Positions 55,187 through 62,336 of a stretch of 64,000 bases of DNA are shown in pieces. The DNA is from Anaerolineae bacterium (GTDB lineage Bacteria; Chloroflexota; Anaerolineae; Aggregatilineales; Phototrophicaceae): the NCBI GenBank assembly GCA_020849765.1, contig JADLAY010000069.1, positions 186,001 to 250,000 of the forward strand, written 5' to 3'. The position numbers and the translations under genes are program-made. Positions within the stretch are counted from its first letter, which is position 1. Every line of letters begins with the position of its first letter. The notes under the pieces were generated by a model. It saw only the letters and a program-made list of their open reading frames with translations. It did no database searches and was not told the DNA's origin.

Positions 55187-57133
55187 ATGCAAGACGACGG
55201 ATCGATGCGTCTTTTGCTCATTGAAGACAATCTGGGTGATGCTCGTTTGATCAGAGAGATGCTGCGCGATCAGGCAGACGTTGCAATCACGCACGTCGAA
55301 ACACTGGAAGAGGCCGTCGACGCCTGCCGAGATGCGACTTGCGACATGGCTTTGCTCGACCTCTCACTGCCGGATAGCAGTGGTGTCGAGACGGTCTTGC
55401 GCCTGTCCGCCGATCTGCCTCATTTGCCGATTGTAGTGCTCACGGGTTCCGACGATGAGGAACTCGGCATCGAAGCGGTCCAGGCGGGCGCACAGGATTA
55501 TCTGGTCAAGGGCGATACTGATGCCAAGCTGCTCCGGCGCGCCCTGCGCTACGCACGCGAGCGGCATCAGATTGAGACGGTCTTGCGGCGCAGCGAGCAG
55601 GAATACCGCTCGCTCATCGACGACGTTTTCGATACGTCGATGGTCGCTGTCCTGATTCTCGATCACGATTTCACCGTCGTCTGGGCGAATGAGGCGACCG
55701 AGATTTACTTTGGCGTCCCACGCGAAGAACTGCTCGGCGAAGACAAACGCAAACTGATCGACAGCAAGCTCAAGTGCATCTTTGCCGATCCGGATGACTA
55801 TGCTGCGCGCCTGCTCAAGGCCTACGATGAGGGCAGTTTTACCGACCGCTTCGAATGTCACGTGATGCCGACCGCCAACCGTGATGATCGCTGGCTGGAG
55901 CATTGGAGCCAGCCGATCCGTGACGGTATGTATGTCGGTGGGCGCATCGAGCAGTACACCGACATCACCGACCGCAAAAAAGCGGAGATGGCCGAACAGG
56001 AACAGCGCCGCTTTGCCGATGCCTTGCGCGAAAGTGCTGAGGCACTGACCAGCACCCTCGAACTCGACGCCGTGCTCGATCGCATTCTCGTCAACATCGC
56101 ACGCGTGGTGCCCAACGATGCGGCCAACGTCGTCTTGATCGATGAAAACGACGACATGCACATCGAGCGCAGCCGCGGAGGCGACGCGATCAAGACGCAG
56201 GAATTGATGCTCCTGCGCCAGCCGCTCGCCCACACGCCGATATTGCACACAATGCTGCAAAATCATCAGCCCATCACCATTTCGAATTTGACGGATAGCG
56301 ATCTTCAGGACGCCCTGCGCCCGACCGATCGCGTGCAGAGTTACGCCGGGGCGCCCATCATCGTTCAGGGTGAAGGCATCGGCTTCATCAACATCTTCAG
56401 CCACGAGCGCGAAGCCTTTCAGCAAGACGCACTGGATCGGCTGTCCGCTTTTGCCGACCAGGCGGCGGTCGCCATTCAGAACGCACAGCTCTACCAGCGC
56501 TCGAAAGAGCTGGCCGCCATTCAAGAGCGGCAGCGGCTGGCGCGTGAGCTGCACGATTCGGTCAGCCAGACGCTTTTCTCCAGCCAGACGATGGCAGAAG
56601 CTGCCCTGCGCCAGTGGCGGGCCAATCCTCAGCGCGCACGTTCGCTGCTGGATGAGGTCTACCGGCTGCTCGTCAATGCGCTGGCCGAGATGCGCATCTT
56701 GCTGCTCGAACTGAGGCCATCCACCCTGACTCAGGTTGGCCTGAAGCAACTCTTCGAACAGTACTTGCAGGCGCAGGTGGGCAAGCAGGACATCGCGATC
56801 CGCCTCGACATCGACGAGATCCCGGCGCTGCTGCCAGACGTGCAGATTGCGCTCTACCGGATCGTCCAGGAGGCGGTCAATAATGTGATCAAGCATGCAG
56901 AAGCCAGGAACGTCACCGTCAGCGCCAGGATGCTTGGCGATTTGCTTGAGTTGGTGGTGCAGGACGATGGCAAGGGCTTTGCCTCGGCGGAAGCACGTTC
57001 GACCAGTCTGGGCCTCGGCATTATGCGCGAACGCGCCGAAGGCATCGATGCAGCACTTGAAGTCAATAGCAGTCAGGGACACGGGACACGTGTCGTGGTG
57101 ACGTGGCGGAAACCTCAACAAAAGGATGAATAG
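55187..57133 (+). CDS. REC-PAS-GAF-HisKA_3 hybrid histidine kinase
   Basis: 648 residues. An N-terminal receiver (1-125; Asp58 in ALLDLSLPDSSG), a PAS domain (135-265), a GAF domain (285-430; ending AVAIQNAQLYQRS), then a NarX/DegS-type HisKA_3 with His456 in RLARELHDSVSQTLFS and a HATPase with EAVNNVIKHAEA and DDGKGF. An input receiver means it can be controlled by an upstream kinase, so it links the PAS kinase to the LuxR-type regulator that follows (inference). It starts 23 bases after the Rcp1-like gene. The stop codon lies 1 base before the next start. Confidence 0.92.
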   Translation: MQDDGSMRLLLIEDNLGDARLIREMLRDQADVAITHVETLEEAVDACRDATCDMALLDLSLPDSSGVETVLRLSADLPHLPIVVLTGSDDEELGIEAVQAGAQDYLVKGDTDAKLLRRALRYARERHQIETVLRRSEQEYRSLIDDVFDTSMVAVLILDHDFTVVWANEATEIYFGVPREELLGEDKRKLIDSKLKCIFADPDDYAARLLKAYDEGSFTDRFECHVMPTANRDDRWLEHWSQPIRDGMYVGGRIEQYTDITDRKKAEMAEQEQRRFADALRESAEALTSTLELDAVLDRILVNIARVVPNDAANVVLIDENDDMHIERSRGGDAIKTQELMLLRQPLAHTPILHTMLQNHQPITISNLTDSDLQDALRPTDRVQSYAGAPIIVQGEGIGFINIFSHEREAFQQDALDRLSAFADQAAVAIQNAQLYQRSKELAAIQERQRLARELHDSVSQTLFSSQTMAEAALRQWRANPQRARSLLDEVYRLLVNALAEMRILLLELRPSTLTQVGLKQLFEQYLQAQVGKQDIAIRLDIDEIPALLPDVQIALYRIVQEAVNNVIKHAEARNVTVSARMLGDLLELVVQDDGKGFASAEARSTSLGLGIMRERAEGIDAALEVNSSQGHGTRVVVTWRKPQQKDE

Positions 57134-57134
57134 G

Positions 57135-57773
57135 ATGGAAGATCAGCGCATTAGGGTCGCCCTTGCGGACGATCACGACATGGTGCGTAAGGGATTGAGC
57201 GTGCTGCTTGAGCAGTTCGATGATCTCGAAATTGTGGGCGAAGCGAAAGACGGCCAGGCAGCCCTCGATCTCTGTCGCAGACTCAATCCAGACGTGCTGC
57301 TGCTCGACATGATCATGCCCCGAATGGATGGCATCGAGGTGATCGACGTCATTCGCGAGCAGTGCCCGGAAACACAGATTATCGCGCTGACCAGCTTCGG
57401 CGACCCGGAAACTGTTCAGAAAGCGATCAAGAACGGGGCGATTGGTTACTTGATGAAGAATGTGTCTGGCGACGAACTTGCCAGTGCCATTCGCAAGGCG
57501 CAGCAGGGGCAATCGACCCTATCCCCGGAAGCGGCGCAAGTGCTCATTCGCGCGACGGTGCAGCCACCCCAAATCGGGCACGATCTGACGGATCGAGAGC
57601 GCGAAGTCCTGGCGCTCATGATCGAGGGCTTGAATAATCGTGAAATTGCCGAACAGCTCATTATCAGCAGTTCGACGGTCAAGAATCACGTCAGCAGCAT
57701 TCTGAGCAAGCTGCAAACATCCAGCCGGACGCACGCGGTCGCCCTGGCTGTCGAACACGGGATCATCCACTAG
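57135..57773 (+). CDS. NarL/FixJ-family response regulator
   Basis: 212 residues. Receiver with ALADDHDMVRKGL, Asp58 in LLLDMIMPRMDG and the lysine in GYLMKNVS; a C-terminal LuxR-type HTH (LTDREREVLALMIEGLNNREIAEQL, STVKNHVSSILSKL). It is the expected DNA-binding partner of the HisKA_3 kinase immediately upstream. The ATG at 57135 has AAAGG 9 bases before it; an ATG at 57126 overlaps the kinase end. Its stop codon shares CTAG with the stop of a convergent small gene. Confidence 0.93.
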   Translation: MEDQRIRVALADDHDMVRKGLSVLLEQFDDLEIVGEAKDGQAALDLCRRLNPDVLLLDMIMPRMDGIEVIDVIREQCPETQIIALTSFGDPETVQKAIKNGAIGYLMKNVSGDELASAIRKAQQGQSTLSPEAAQVLIRATVQPPQIGHDLTDREREVLALMIEGLNNREIAEQLIISSSTVKNHVSSILSKLQTSSRTHAVALAVEHGIIH

Positions 57774-58012
57774 CACCCATTGCTGTCCTCGACCTCCTTA
57801 CCCTCATCGGGCTTGCTGGCAGCACGAAACGCGCGCGCAAGCCCGGCTACCACCTCTGCCGACGTATCAAAAAGCGCCTTGTTATCGACACTGTTCGCGT
57901 GACGAGCATTGCGCCGCAACATGGCGATCAACTGATAAAGCAGACGCCGGGTTTCGATGGTGGCTGAGTGGTCGTCAAAATGGGGTGGCCCTGGGTGCTG
58001 CGATGGGATCAT
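57770..58012 (-). CDS. 80-residue hypothetical protein coupled to the YihY gene
   Basis: 80 residues starting at an ATG that overlaps the YihY-family stop codon (ATGA). Composition is protein-like: a charged start (MIPSQHPGPPHFDDHSATIE), a helix RRLLYQLIAMLRRNARHAN, then ALFDTSAEVVAGLARAFRAAS and an acidic end. No known domain recognised. Its stop codon shares the CTAG tetranucleotide with the stop of the convergent NarL-type gene. A longer frame covering the same codons begins inside the YihY gene, which is the shadow part. Translation coupling to YihY is the main support. Confidence 0.55.
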   Translation of the reverse strand: MIPSQHPGPPHFDDHSATIETRRLLYQLIAMLRRNARHANSVDNKALFDTSAEVVAGLARAFRAASKPDEGKEVEDSNGC

Positions 58013-58935
58013 GTTGTTTGAGCCTCGGCAACCTTCACTTGTCCTCGTGGTTCCGTTTTGTTTTGCTCGGTCGAATTGTCGTCTTGGCGAAGTGAACCAT
58101 ACTGTCGCGCATACACCTGTGTGAACTCGGCGCCGAAGAGCACAATCTGAGCCGAGTAGTAGATCCAGAGCAGGATGAGGACGAAGCTGCCCGCAGCGCC
58201 ATAAGCGCTGGCGGTGCCGGTGCTGCCCAGGTACAGGCTGAGTGCATACTTCCCGATCGTGAACAGGATGGCTGTGAAGACAGCGCCGATCCAGACATCG
58301 CGCCACTGCAACCTGATGGCGGGCAGGAAGCGGTAGATCAGCGCGAAAAGCACGATGATGATGCCTAAAGACAGTGTCATATTGACGACACGCAGGACGA
58401 CATCCGCGCTGGGAAACAGATTGGCGATGTAGCCATCAAAAGCGCTCAGGAACGTGCTGAGGACGAGCGAGACGAGCAGCAAGAAGCCGATCATCAAGAC
58501 CATGCCGAAGGAAAGCACCTTGCTCTTGACCATGCCGCGGATACCACTCTCAATTTTGTCGTCGGGCACGTCCCAGACGATGTTCAGAGCGCTCTTGAGT
58601 TGATCAAAGGCATTGATGGCGCCGAAGCACAACGCCCCCAGGCCAAGCACGGTCGAGAGAATGCCGCTGGATGGTTGGCGCAAGCCGTCGATGAGTTCGG
58701 CCACCAGTTCGCTCGCTTGAGTGCCGACGGTATTCGTCACCAGCCCTAAGACCTCTTCGCGCACGAATTGCTCCTGGAGGACGAAGCCGACGACCGCAAT
58801 CGTGATGACGAGCAGAGGCGCCAGCGCAAAAGCGATGTAATAGGCCAGACCAGCCGCCAGGCGCGGCACATTGTCTTCATTCCACTCCGCAAATGTCTTC
58901 CTCAGCAGGTCAAAACCAGTCCTCAGCACACGCAT
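58009..58935 (-). CDS. YihY/BrkB family membrane protein
   Basis: 308 residues, six transmembrane helices in the YihY (formerly RNase BN) pattern: LAAGLAYYIAFALAPLLVITIAVVGF, ALCFGAINAFDQLKSALNIVWDVP, a central KSKVLSFGMVLMIGFLLLVSLVLS, FALIYRFLPA and the family motif YGAAGSFVLILLWIYYSAQIVLFGAEFTQVYA. Function unresolved in the family. The ATG at 58935 was chosen with AGGAG 11 bases away; a GTG at 58947 is an alternative. Followed by an overlapping small ORF. Confidence 0.9.
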   Translation of the reverse strand: MRVLRTGFDLLRKTFAEWNEDNVPRLAAGLAYYIAFALAPLLVITIAVVGFVLQEQFVREEVLGLVTNTVGTQASELVAELIDGLRQPSSGILSTVLGLGALCFGAINAFDQLKSALNIVWDVPDDKIESGIRGMVKSKVLSFGMVLMIGFLLLVSLVLSTFLSAFDGYIANLFPSADVVLRVVNMTLSLGIIIVLFALIYRFLPAIRLQWRDVWIGAVFTAILFTIGKYALSLYLGSTGTASAYGAAGSFVLILLWIYYSAQIVLFGAEFTQVYARQYGSLRQDDNSTEQNKTEPRGQVKVAEAQTT

Positions 58936-59250
58936 TGCTTGAACCACTCCTACATCTCAATCCGATAAATTCCCCTCTCCGGGTCGAAGAAATTCCAGGC
59001 ACATTGAGTTACCTCTGCCCTCTGCGCATGACGATCTTTCAGAGAGGTTGTGGCCTATGCCTGAATACTACTCTCAGGTGTAACAGAAAGGCTGTCGAAG
59101 TACATGTGACTGCCAACCCAAACATGTATGGGTCAAGTGGCCAAAGTGGTGTCAGGACATCAAACCCAGGAATTCATGTCCAGTCGATAGATGTTGGTCG
59201 AGAGGTCGAGAGCTAGGCTGGGGACATCGTCACACGACATAGGAGAATTC
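58936..59250. promoter_or_regulatory. divergent intergenic region upstream of the secreted repeat protein
   Basis: 315 bases between YihY (minus) and the secreted protein gene (plus). It contains a TGTCAGGACA dyad at 59150-59159, identical to one arm of the palindrome upstream of the malic enzyme gene. Two ACATGT hexamers at about 59102 and 59122 and a GGACAT...ATGTCC pair around 59155-59180 are also present. A TAGGAGA ribosome site precedes the plus-strand gene. No clear sigma-70 promoter was identified. Confidence 0.4.
59150..59159. promoter_or_regulatory. TGTC-N2-GACA dyad, candidate operator
   Basis: TGTCAGGACA, with AT following. It matches the inner dyad of the palindrome at 44647-44660 over TGTCAGGACATCA. 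It lies 91 bases before the secreted protein gene. Recurrence in two unrelated intergenic regions suggests a regulator site; this is inference. Confidence 0.35.
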
Positions 59251-60084
59251 ATGATGAAATCCAGGTTCACGATGTTCGTGACACTCATTGCAGTGCTGCT
59301 TGTCGGCGCTCTTGTCATGCCGGTGAATGCTCAGGAACCGCCGGCCACCACGACGCTGGAAGAAGTGACCGCGGACTCGGCGTCGTTCTACGGCAGTGAG
59401 GTCACGATTGAAGGCTTGGTGGAGACGTTCCTCAACGTCAACATGTTCGTCCTCAGCGAAGGCGCCGCCCTCGATGATGATCGCGTGCTGGTCATCAACA
59501 ACAGCGGCCAGCCCTTCCCGGCAGATGTGGTCGTGGGTGCTCATGTGCTGGTTACGGGTGTCATTCATCCGTCACGCGGCGAGTACCACGAAGGGGGCAT
59601 GACGGTGGAAACGACGCCGGAGGGTGCCATCCCGCCGACTGTTGACCCGAATCTGATCACGACTCCGGACACGGCCATGGAAGCGACCCCGGATGCGGCA
59701 ATGGAGCCGACCGCGGAAGGCGCCGAAATGGCGACGCCTGATCCTGCCCTGGCGACCCCGGACACGGCCATGGAGCCGACGGTGGACACGTCGATGGTGA
59801 CGCCGGATACGGCGATGGAACCGACCGTGGAAGGTGCCGAGATGGTGACGCCTGACGCCGCCATGGCAACCCCGGACACGGCCATGGAGCCGACGATGGA
59901 TACGTCGATGGTGACGCCTGAGACGATGGCGACGCCTGCCGGCGATACGGGCATGACGCCGCAAATCGACGCGCTCAGCTTCTTCTACACCTACCCGCAA
60001 GACCATCTGGATGGCTACAACGACTACACGATCCTGGTCGTGACCGGCGTTCAGGCTGTCACGATCCAGCCGGACACGGAGTAA
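59251..60084 (+). CDS. secreted protein with OB-like domain and Met/Thr/Pro repeats
   Basis: 277 residues. A signal peptide (FTMFVTLIAVLLVGALVMPVNAQ), an N-terminal beta domain (TTLEEVTADSASFYGSEVTIEGLV... VVVGAHVLVTGV) resembling small OB-fold lipoproteins, then an irregular repeat region (ATPDTAMEPTVDTSMVTP units, residues about 135-230) and a C-terminal tail (DALSFFYTYPQDHLDGYNDY). No cysteine or anchor motif is visible. Start at ATGATG with TAGGAGA upstream; an in-frame start at 59191 lacks a site. Function unknown; extracytoplasmic location is likely. Ends in a hairpin terminator and precedes Dps. Confidence 0.75.
   Translation: MMKSRFTMFVTLIAVLLVGALVMPVNAQEPPATTTLEEVTADSASFYGSEVTIEGLVETFLNVNMFVLSEGAALDDDRVLVINNSGQPFPADVVVGAHVLVTGVIHPSRGEYHEGGMTVETTPEGAIPPTVDPNLITTPDTAMEATPDAAMEPTAEGAEMATPDPALATPDTAMEPTVDTSMVTPDTAMEPTVEGAEMVTPDAAMATPDTAMEPTMDTSMVTPETMATPAGDTGMTPQIDALSFFYTYPQDHLDGYNDYTILVVTGVQAVTIQPDTE
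59655..59940 (+). repeat. in-frame Thr-Pro-Asp/Met repeat region
   Basis: Direct repeats of about 60-100 bases encoding ATPDTAMEPTVDTSMVTPDTAMEP and EGAEMVTPDAAM units in the secreted protein at 59251-60084. Copies are not identical but share long near-exact DNA stretches, so length variation between strains is plausible. Confidence 0.65.
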
Positions 60085-60116
60085 CGGTTGACCATACCAT
60101 CACACGGTATCGTCGA

Positions 60117-60145
60117 CACAGGGCGAGGTTCTTCTTCGCCCTGTG
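60117..60145 (+). terminator. hairpin terminator after the secreted repeat protein
   Basis: 10-bp perfect stem (CACAGGGCGA / TCGCCCTGTG, loop of 9), then AATGTTTCG. The T-run is weak, so efficiency is uncertain. Confidence 0.55.
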
Positions 60146-60276
60146 AATGTTTCGAAGTATTCTGAAAACCCCCCATCTGGCCTATTCACGCTTCGTGCAC
60201 GGCGCCCATACCGGAAACAGATACCTCATCTACACTCAATTCTGTACCTTTGGGCACAAGTCGAGAAAGGTAATCA

Positions 60277-60798
60277 ATGGCAACTCGTACAACTAACGGC
60301 AATGGTATGGCCCCAAATCTGGGCCTGGAAGCCAAAGCACGCGACGGCGTGGTTCAAACCCTGTGCACCGTACTTGCGGACGCACACGTGCTCTATATCA
60401 AGCTGCGTAAGTATCACTGGAACGTGACCGGGCCGCAGTTCCATTCTCTGCATGAACTGTTCGAACAACAGTACACCGCCCTGGCGATCAAGATCGACGA
60501 AATCGCCGAACGCATCCTGCAATATGGCGCGAGCGCGCCCGGCTCGATGCAGCAGTTCATCGATATGGCGCGGCTGAAGGAAGACGAGGCCGAAGGTCTC
60601 AGCATCGAAGCACACGCGATGGTCGAGCAGATTGTGGCCGATCATGAAGCGGTCGTGCGCAATCTGCGCGAAGACATCGAACGCGTCGGTCAGGAATTTG
60701 AAGATGTGGGTGCGGAGGATTTCCTCATCGGGCTGCTTCAGGATCATCAGAAGTTTGCCTGGATGGCACGCGCAATGATCAAAGGGAAGGCGCTCTAG
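60277..60798 (+). CDS. Dps family DNA-protection/ferritin-like protein
   Basis: 173 residues, a ferritin-like four-helix bundle. Dps signatures: VLADAHVLYIKLRKYHWNVTGPQF with the ferroxidase His, FHSLHELFEQQY and IDEIAERILQYGASAPGSMQ. The usual acidic ferroxidase residues fall in IDEIAER. An N-terminal basic tail (MATRTTNGNG) could contact DNA. The protein would store iron and shield DNA under oxidative or starvation stress. AAAGG lies 6 bases before the ATG. The next gene follows after 23 bases and may be a partner. Confidence 0.9.
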   Translation: MATRTTNGNGMAPNLGLEAKARDGVVQTLCTVLADAHVLYIKLRKYHWNVTGPQFHSLHELFEQQYTALAIKIDEIAERILQYGASAPGSMQQFIDMARLKEDEAEGLSIEAHAMVEQIVADHEAVVRNLREDIERVGQEFEDVGAEDFLIGLLQDHQKFAWMARAMIKGKAL

Positions 60799-60821
60799 AA
60801 CGCGCCCCAAGGAAGGCTTCT

Positions 60822-61418
60822 ATGTTTCGGGACTACTCCCTGGCTGAAGATTTGCGTGAAGCTGCGGCCATGGCAAACAAACTGACGTCTTATATGCGTC
60901 AGGATGAAGTGTTTCGCTCGACTTCGGGCGGCGCTTTCTACGGCGACAAAGATGCGACGCTCACGCTTGGCGCATTCATGATGCGTTTGCACAGGCTGCG
61001 TGCGCTCTCCGCTCATATGAATGCGGAGCAGCAGGCACGGTTCACGACTATCGAATCTGCCTACGAGATGGTCAAGTCAGAGTGGTCTGCCCATTATGAG
61101 CTGAAGCTGCGGCAGGAAATTGATGCGCGTATTACTTTGATGCAGCAACTGCTGCGCGAATGTGAGGAGCAGAAGGACAGCTGCGCGGAAAACCTGGCTT
61201 CACTCCAGCTCTCGCGCACCATCCTGGAAGAACTGCTGCAAGAATCGCCTCATTGGTCCATCCACACCTACTTGGCGGATCGCGTTCGGCAGATCGATCG
61301 TGAATTGGCTTCTCATTTCGCGCCCGGAGAGTTTGGCCCGGCCACCGTACTGCTCGAAGTCTATCCGCAGAAACGGTACTGGTGGCTATATGTAACCTCC
61401 AAAACGGAAACAGTTTAA
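60822..61418 (+). CDS. hypothetical protein downstream of Dps
   Basis: 198 residues, not recognised. Mostly helical and charged: MFRDYSLAEDLREAAAMANKL, a probable coiled-coil middle (LKLRQEIDARITLMQQLLRECEEQKDSC), and a C-terminal RVRQIDRELASHF followed by a beta-like end (TVLLEVYPQKRYWWLYV). Two cysteines only. No signal peptide. It has its own GGAAGG site 5 bases before the ATG and lies 23 bases after Dps, so it is probably co-transcribed and may relate to stress or iron handling (inference). Confidence 0.6.
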   Translation: MFRDYSLAEDLREAAAMANKLTSYMRQDEVFRSTSGGAFYGDKDATLTLGAFMMRLHRLRALSAHMNAEQQARFTTIESAYEMVKSEWSAHYELKLRQEIDARITLMQQLLRECEEQKDSCAENLASLQLSRTILEELLQESPHWSIHTYLADRVRQIDRELASHFAPGEFGPATVLLEVYPQKRYWWLYVTSKTETV

Positions 61419-61428
61419 ACCTCAAGTC

Positions 61429-61457
61429 ACCGGCTCATCTGTCACAGATGGGCCGGT
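61429..61457. terminator. hairpin between convergent genes
   Basis: 13-bp stem including one G-T pair (ACCGGCTCATCTG / CAGATGGGCCGGT, loop TCA) between the convergent Dps-partner and NarL-type genes. T-runs are poor on both sides, so it may act in both directions with limited strength. Confidence 0.55.
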
Positions 61458-61484
61458 TGATTCACTCCTCCTGGGCAAACGCTG

Positions 61485-62150
61485 CTATGTCGGGACATCG
61501 AGCAGATTGTGTTCAAGCGTGATAACCACGGCTTCGGTTCGGGTCGACGCGCCGATTTTCGCCAGGATATTGCTGACGTGGTTCTTGACCGTCGAACGAC
61601 TGATCGTCAAGCGATTGGCAATTTCCGGGTTGCTCAACCCTTTGACCATCAGTTGCAGCACATCACGTTCCCGCCTGGTGAGCGCGATGGGTTTGCGCGG
61701 CGTCCCCACCGTTCGGTTCATCAAGACGTGGGCCGCTTCCGGGGCCAGCGTGGATTGCCCCACGTAGGCGCGTCGGATGGCTGTGACCAGTTCGTCCATG
61801 GTGACGTTTTTCAGGATGTAGCTGATGGCCCCGGCCTCTAGGGCGAGACAGATCAGGTCGCTTTCTGAGTAATTCGTCAGCGCGATCACCTGGGTGTTGG
61901 CCGATTCCTGATGCACGCTGCGAATGACGTCGATCCCGGAGAGCGACGATTGTTCCAGCAGCAGATCGACCACCAGCACATCTGGCCTGAGGTTGCGGCA
62001 GAGTTCGATCGCTTGCACTGCGTTCGATGCGTCCGCGATGAGGTTGATATCGTCGAAAAGGGCGAGGCCCGCCGCGAGACCGCGCAAGACAATGTCGTGG
62101 TCGTCGACGGTAATAACACGAATGACGTTCTTATCCGCGTTTGACGGCAT
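61485..62150 (-). CDS. NarL/FixJ-family response regulator (orphan)
   Basis: 221 residues. Receiver: VITVDDHDIVLRGLAAG, Asp62 in VLVVDLLLEQSS (without the usual MP after Asp), ALTNYSES and the lysine in SYILKNVT. HTH: LTRRERDVLQLMVKGLSNPEIANRL and STVKNHVSNILAKIGAST. No kinase gene adjoins it, so its partner is elsewhere. It resembles the regulator at 57135-57773 in layout but with a longer loop after the phospho-acceptor (LLLEQSSLSGIDV). Confidence 0.92.
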   Translation of the reverse strand: MPSNADKNVIRVITVDDHDIVLRGLAAGLALFDDINLIADASNAVQAIELCRNLRPDVLVVDLLLEQSSLSGIDVIRSVHQESANTQVIALTNYSESDLICLALEAGAISYILKNVTMDELVTAIRRAYVGQSTLAPEAAHVLMNRTVGTPRKPIALTRRERDVLQLMVKGLSNPEIANRLTISRSTVKNHVSNILAKIGASTRTEAVVITLEHNLLDVPT

Positions 62151-62336
62151 CGTCTGAAAGTCCTACCTTTCGTTGCGTAATGGGTTCACTGTGACAATAT
62201 CTTAAGGACACTATGCCTTCGGATTTTAGTGAGTCACATTCGTGTGGGCATGAGCCGACTAACCCATTTAGATGGGGGTAGCTGCGCGCCCGCGAACGGT
62301 GGCAATCGAGTATCGATTTGTCAGCGTGGGAATCGC

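Noticed and set aside
55364..57121. 585-codon minus-strand frame
   Set aside because: Antisense to the REC-PAS-GAF kinase gene; no domain recognised.
57770..58306. 178-codon version of the small ORF next to YihY
   Set aside because: Its first 98 codons are an out-of-frame shadow of the YihY gene. Only the last 80 codons, from the ATG overlapping the YihY stop, are kept.
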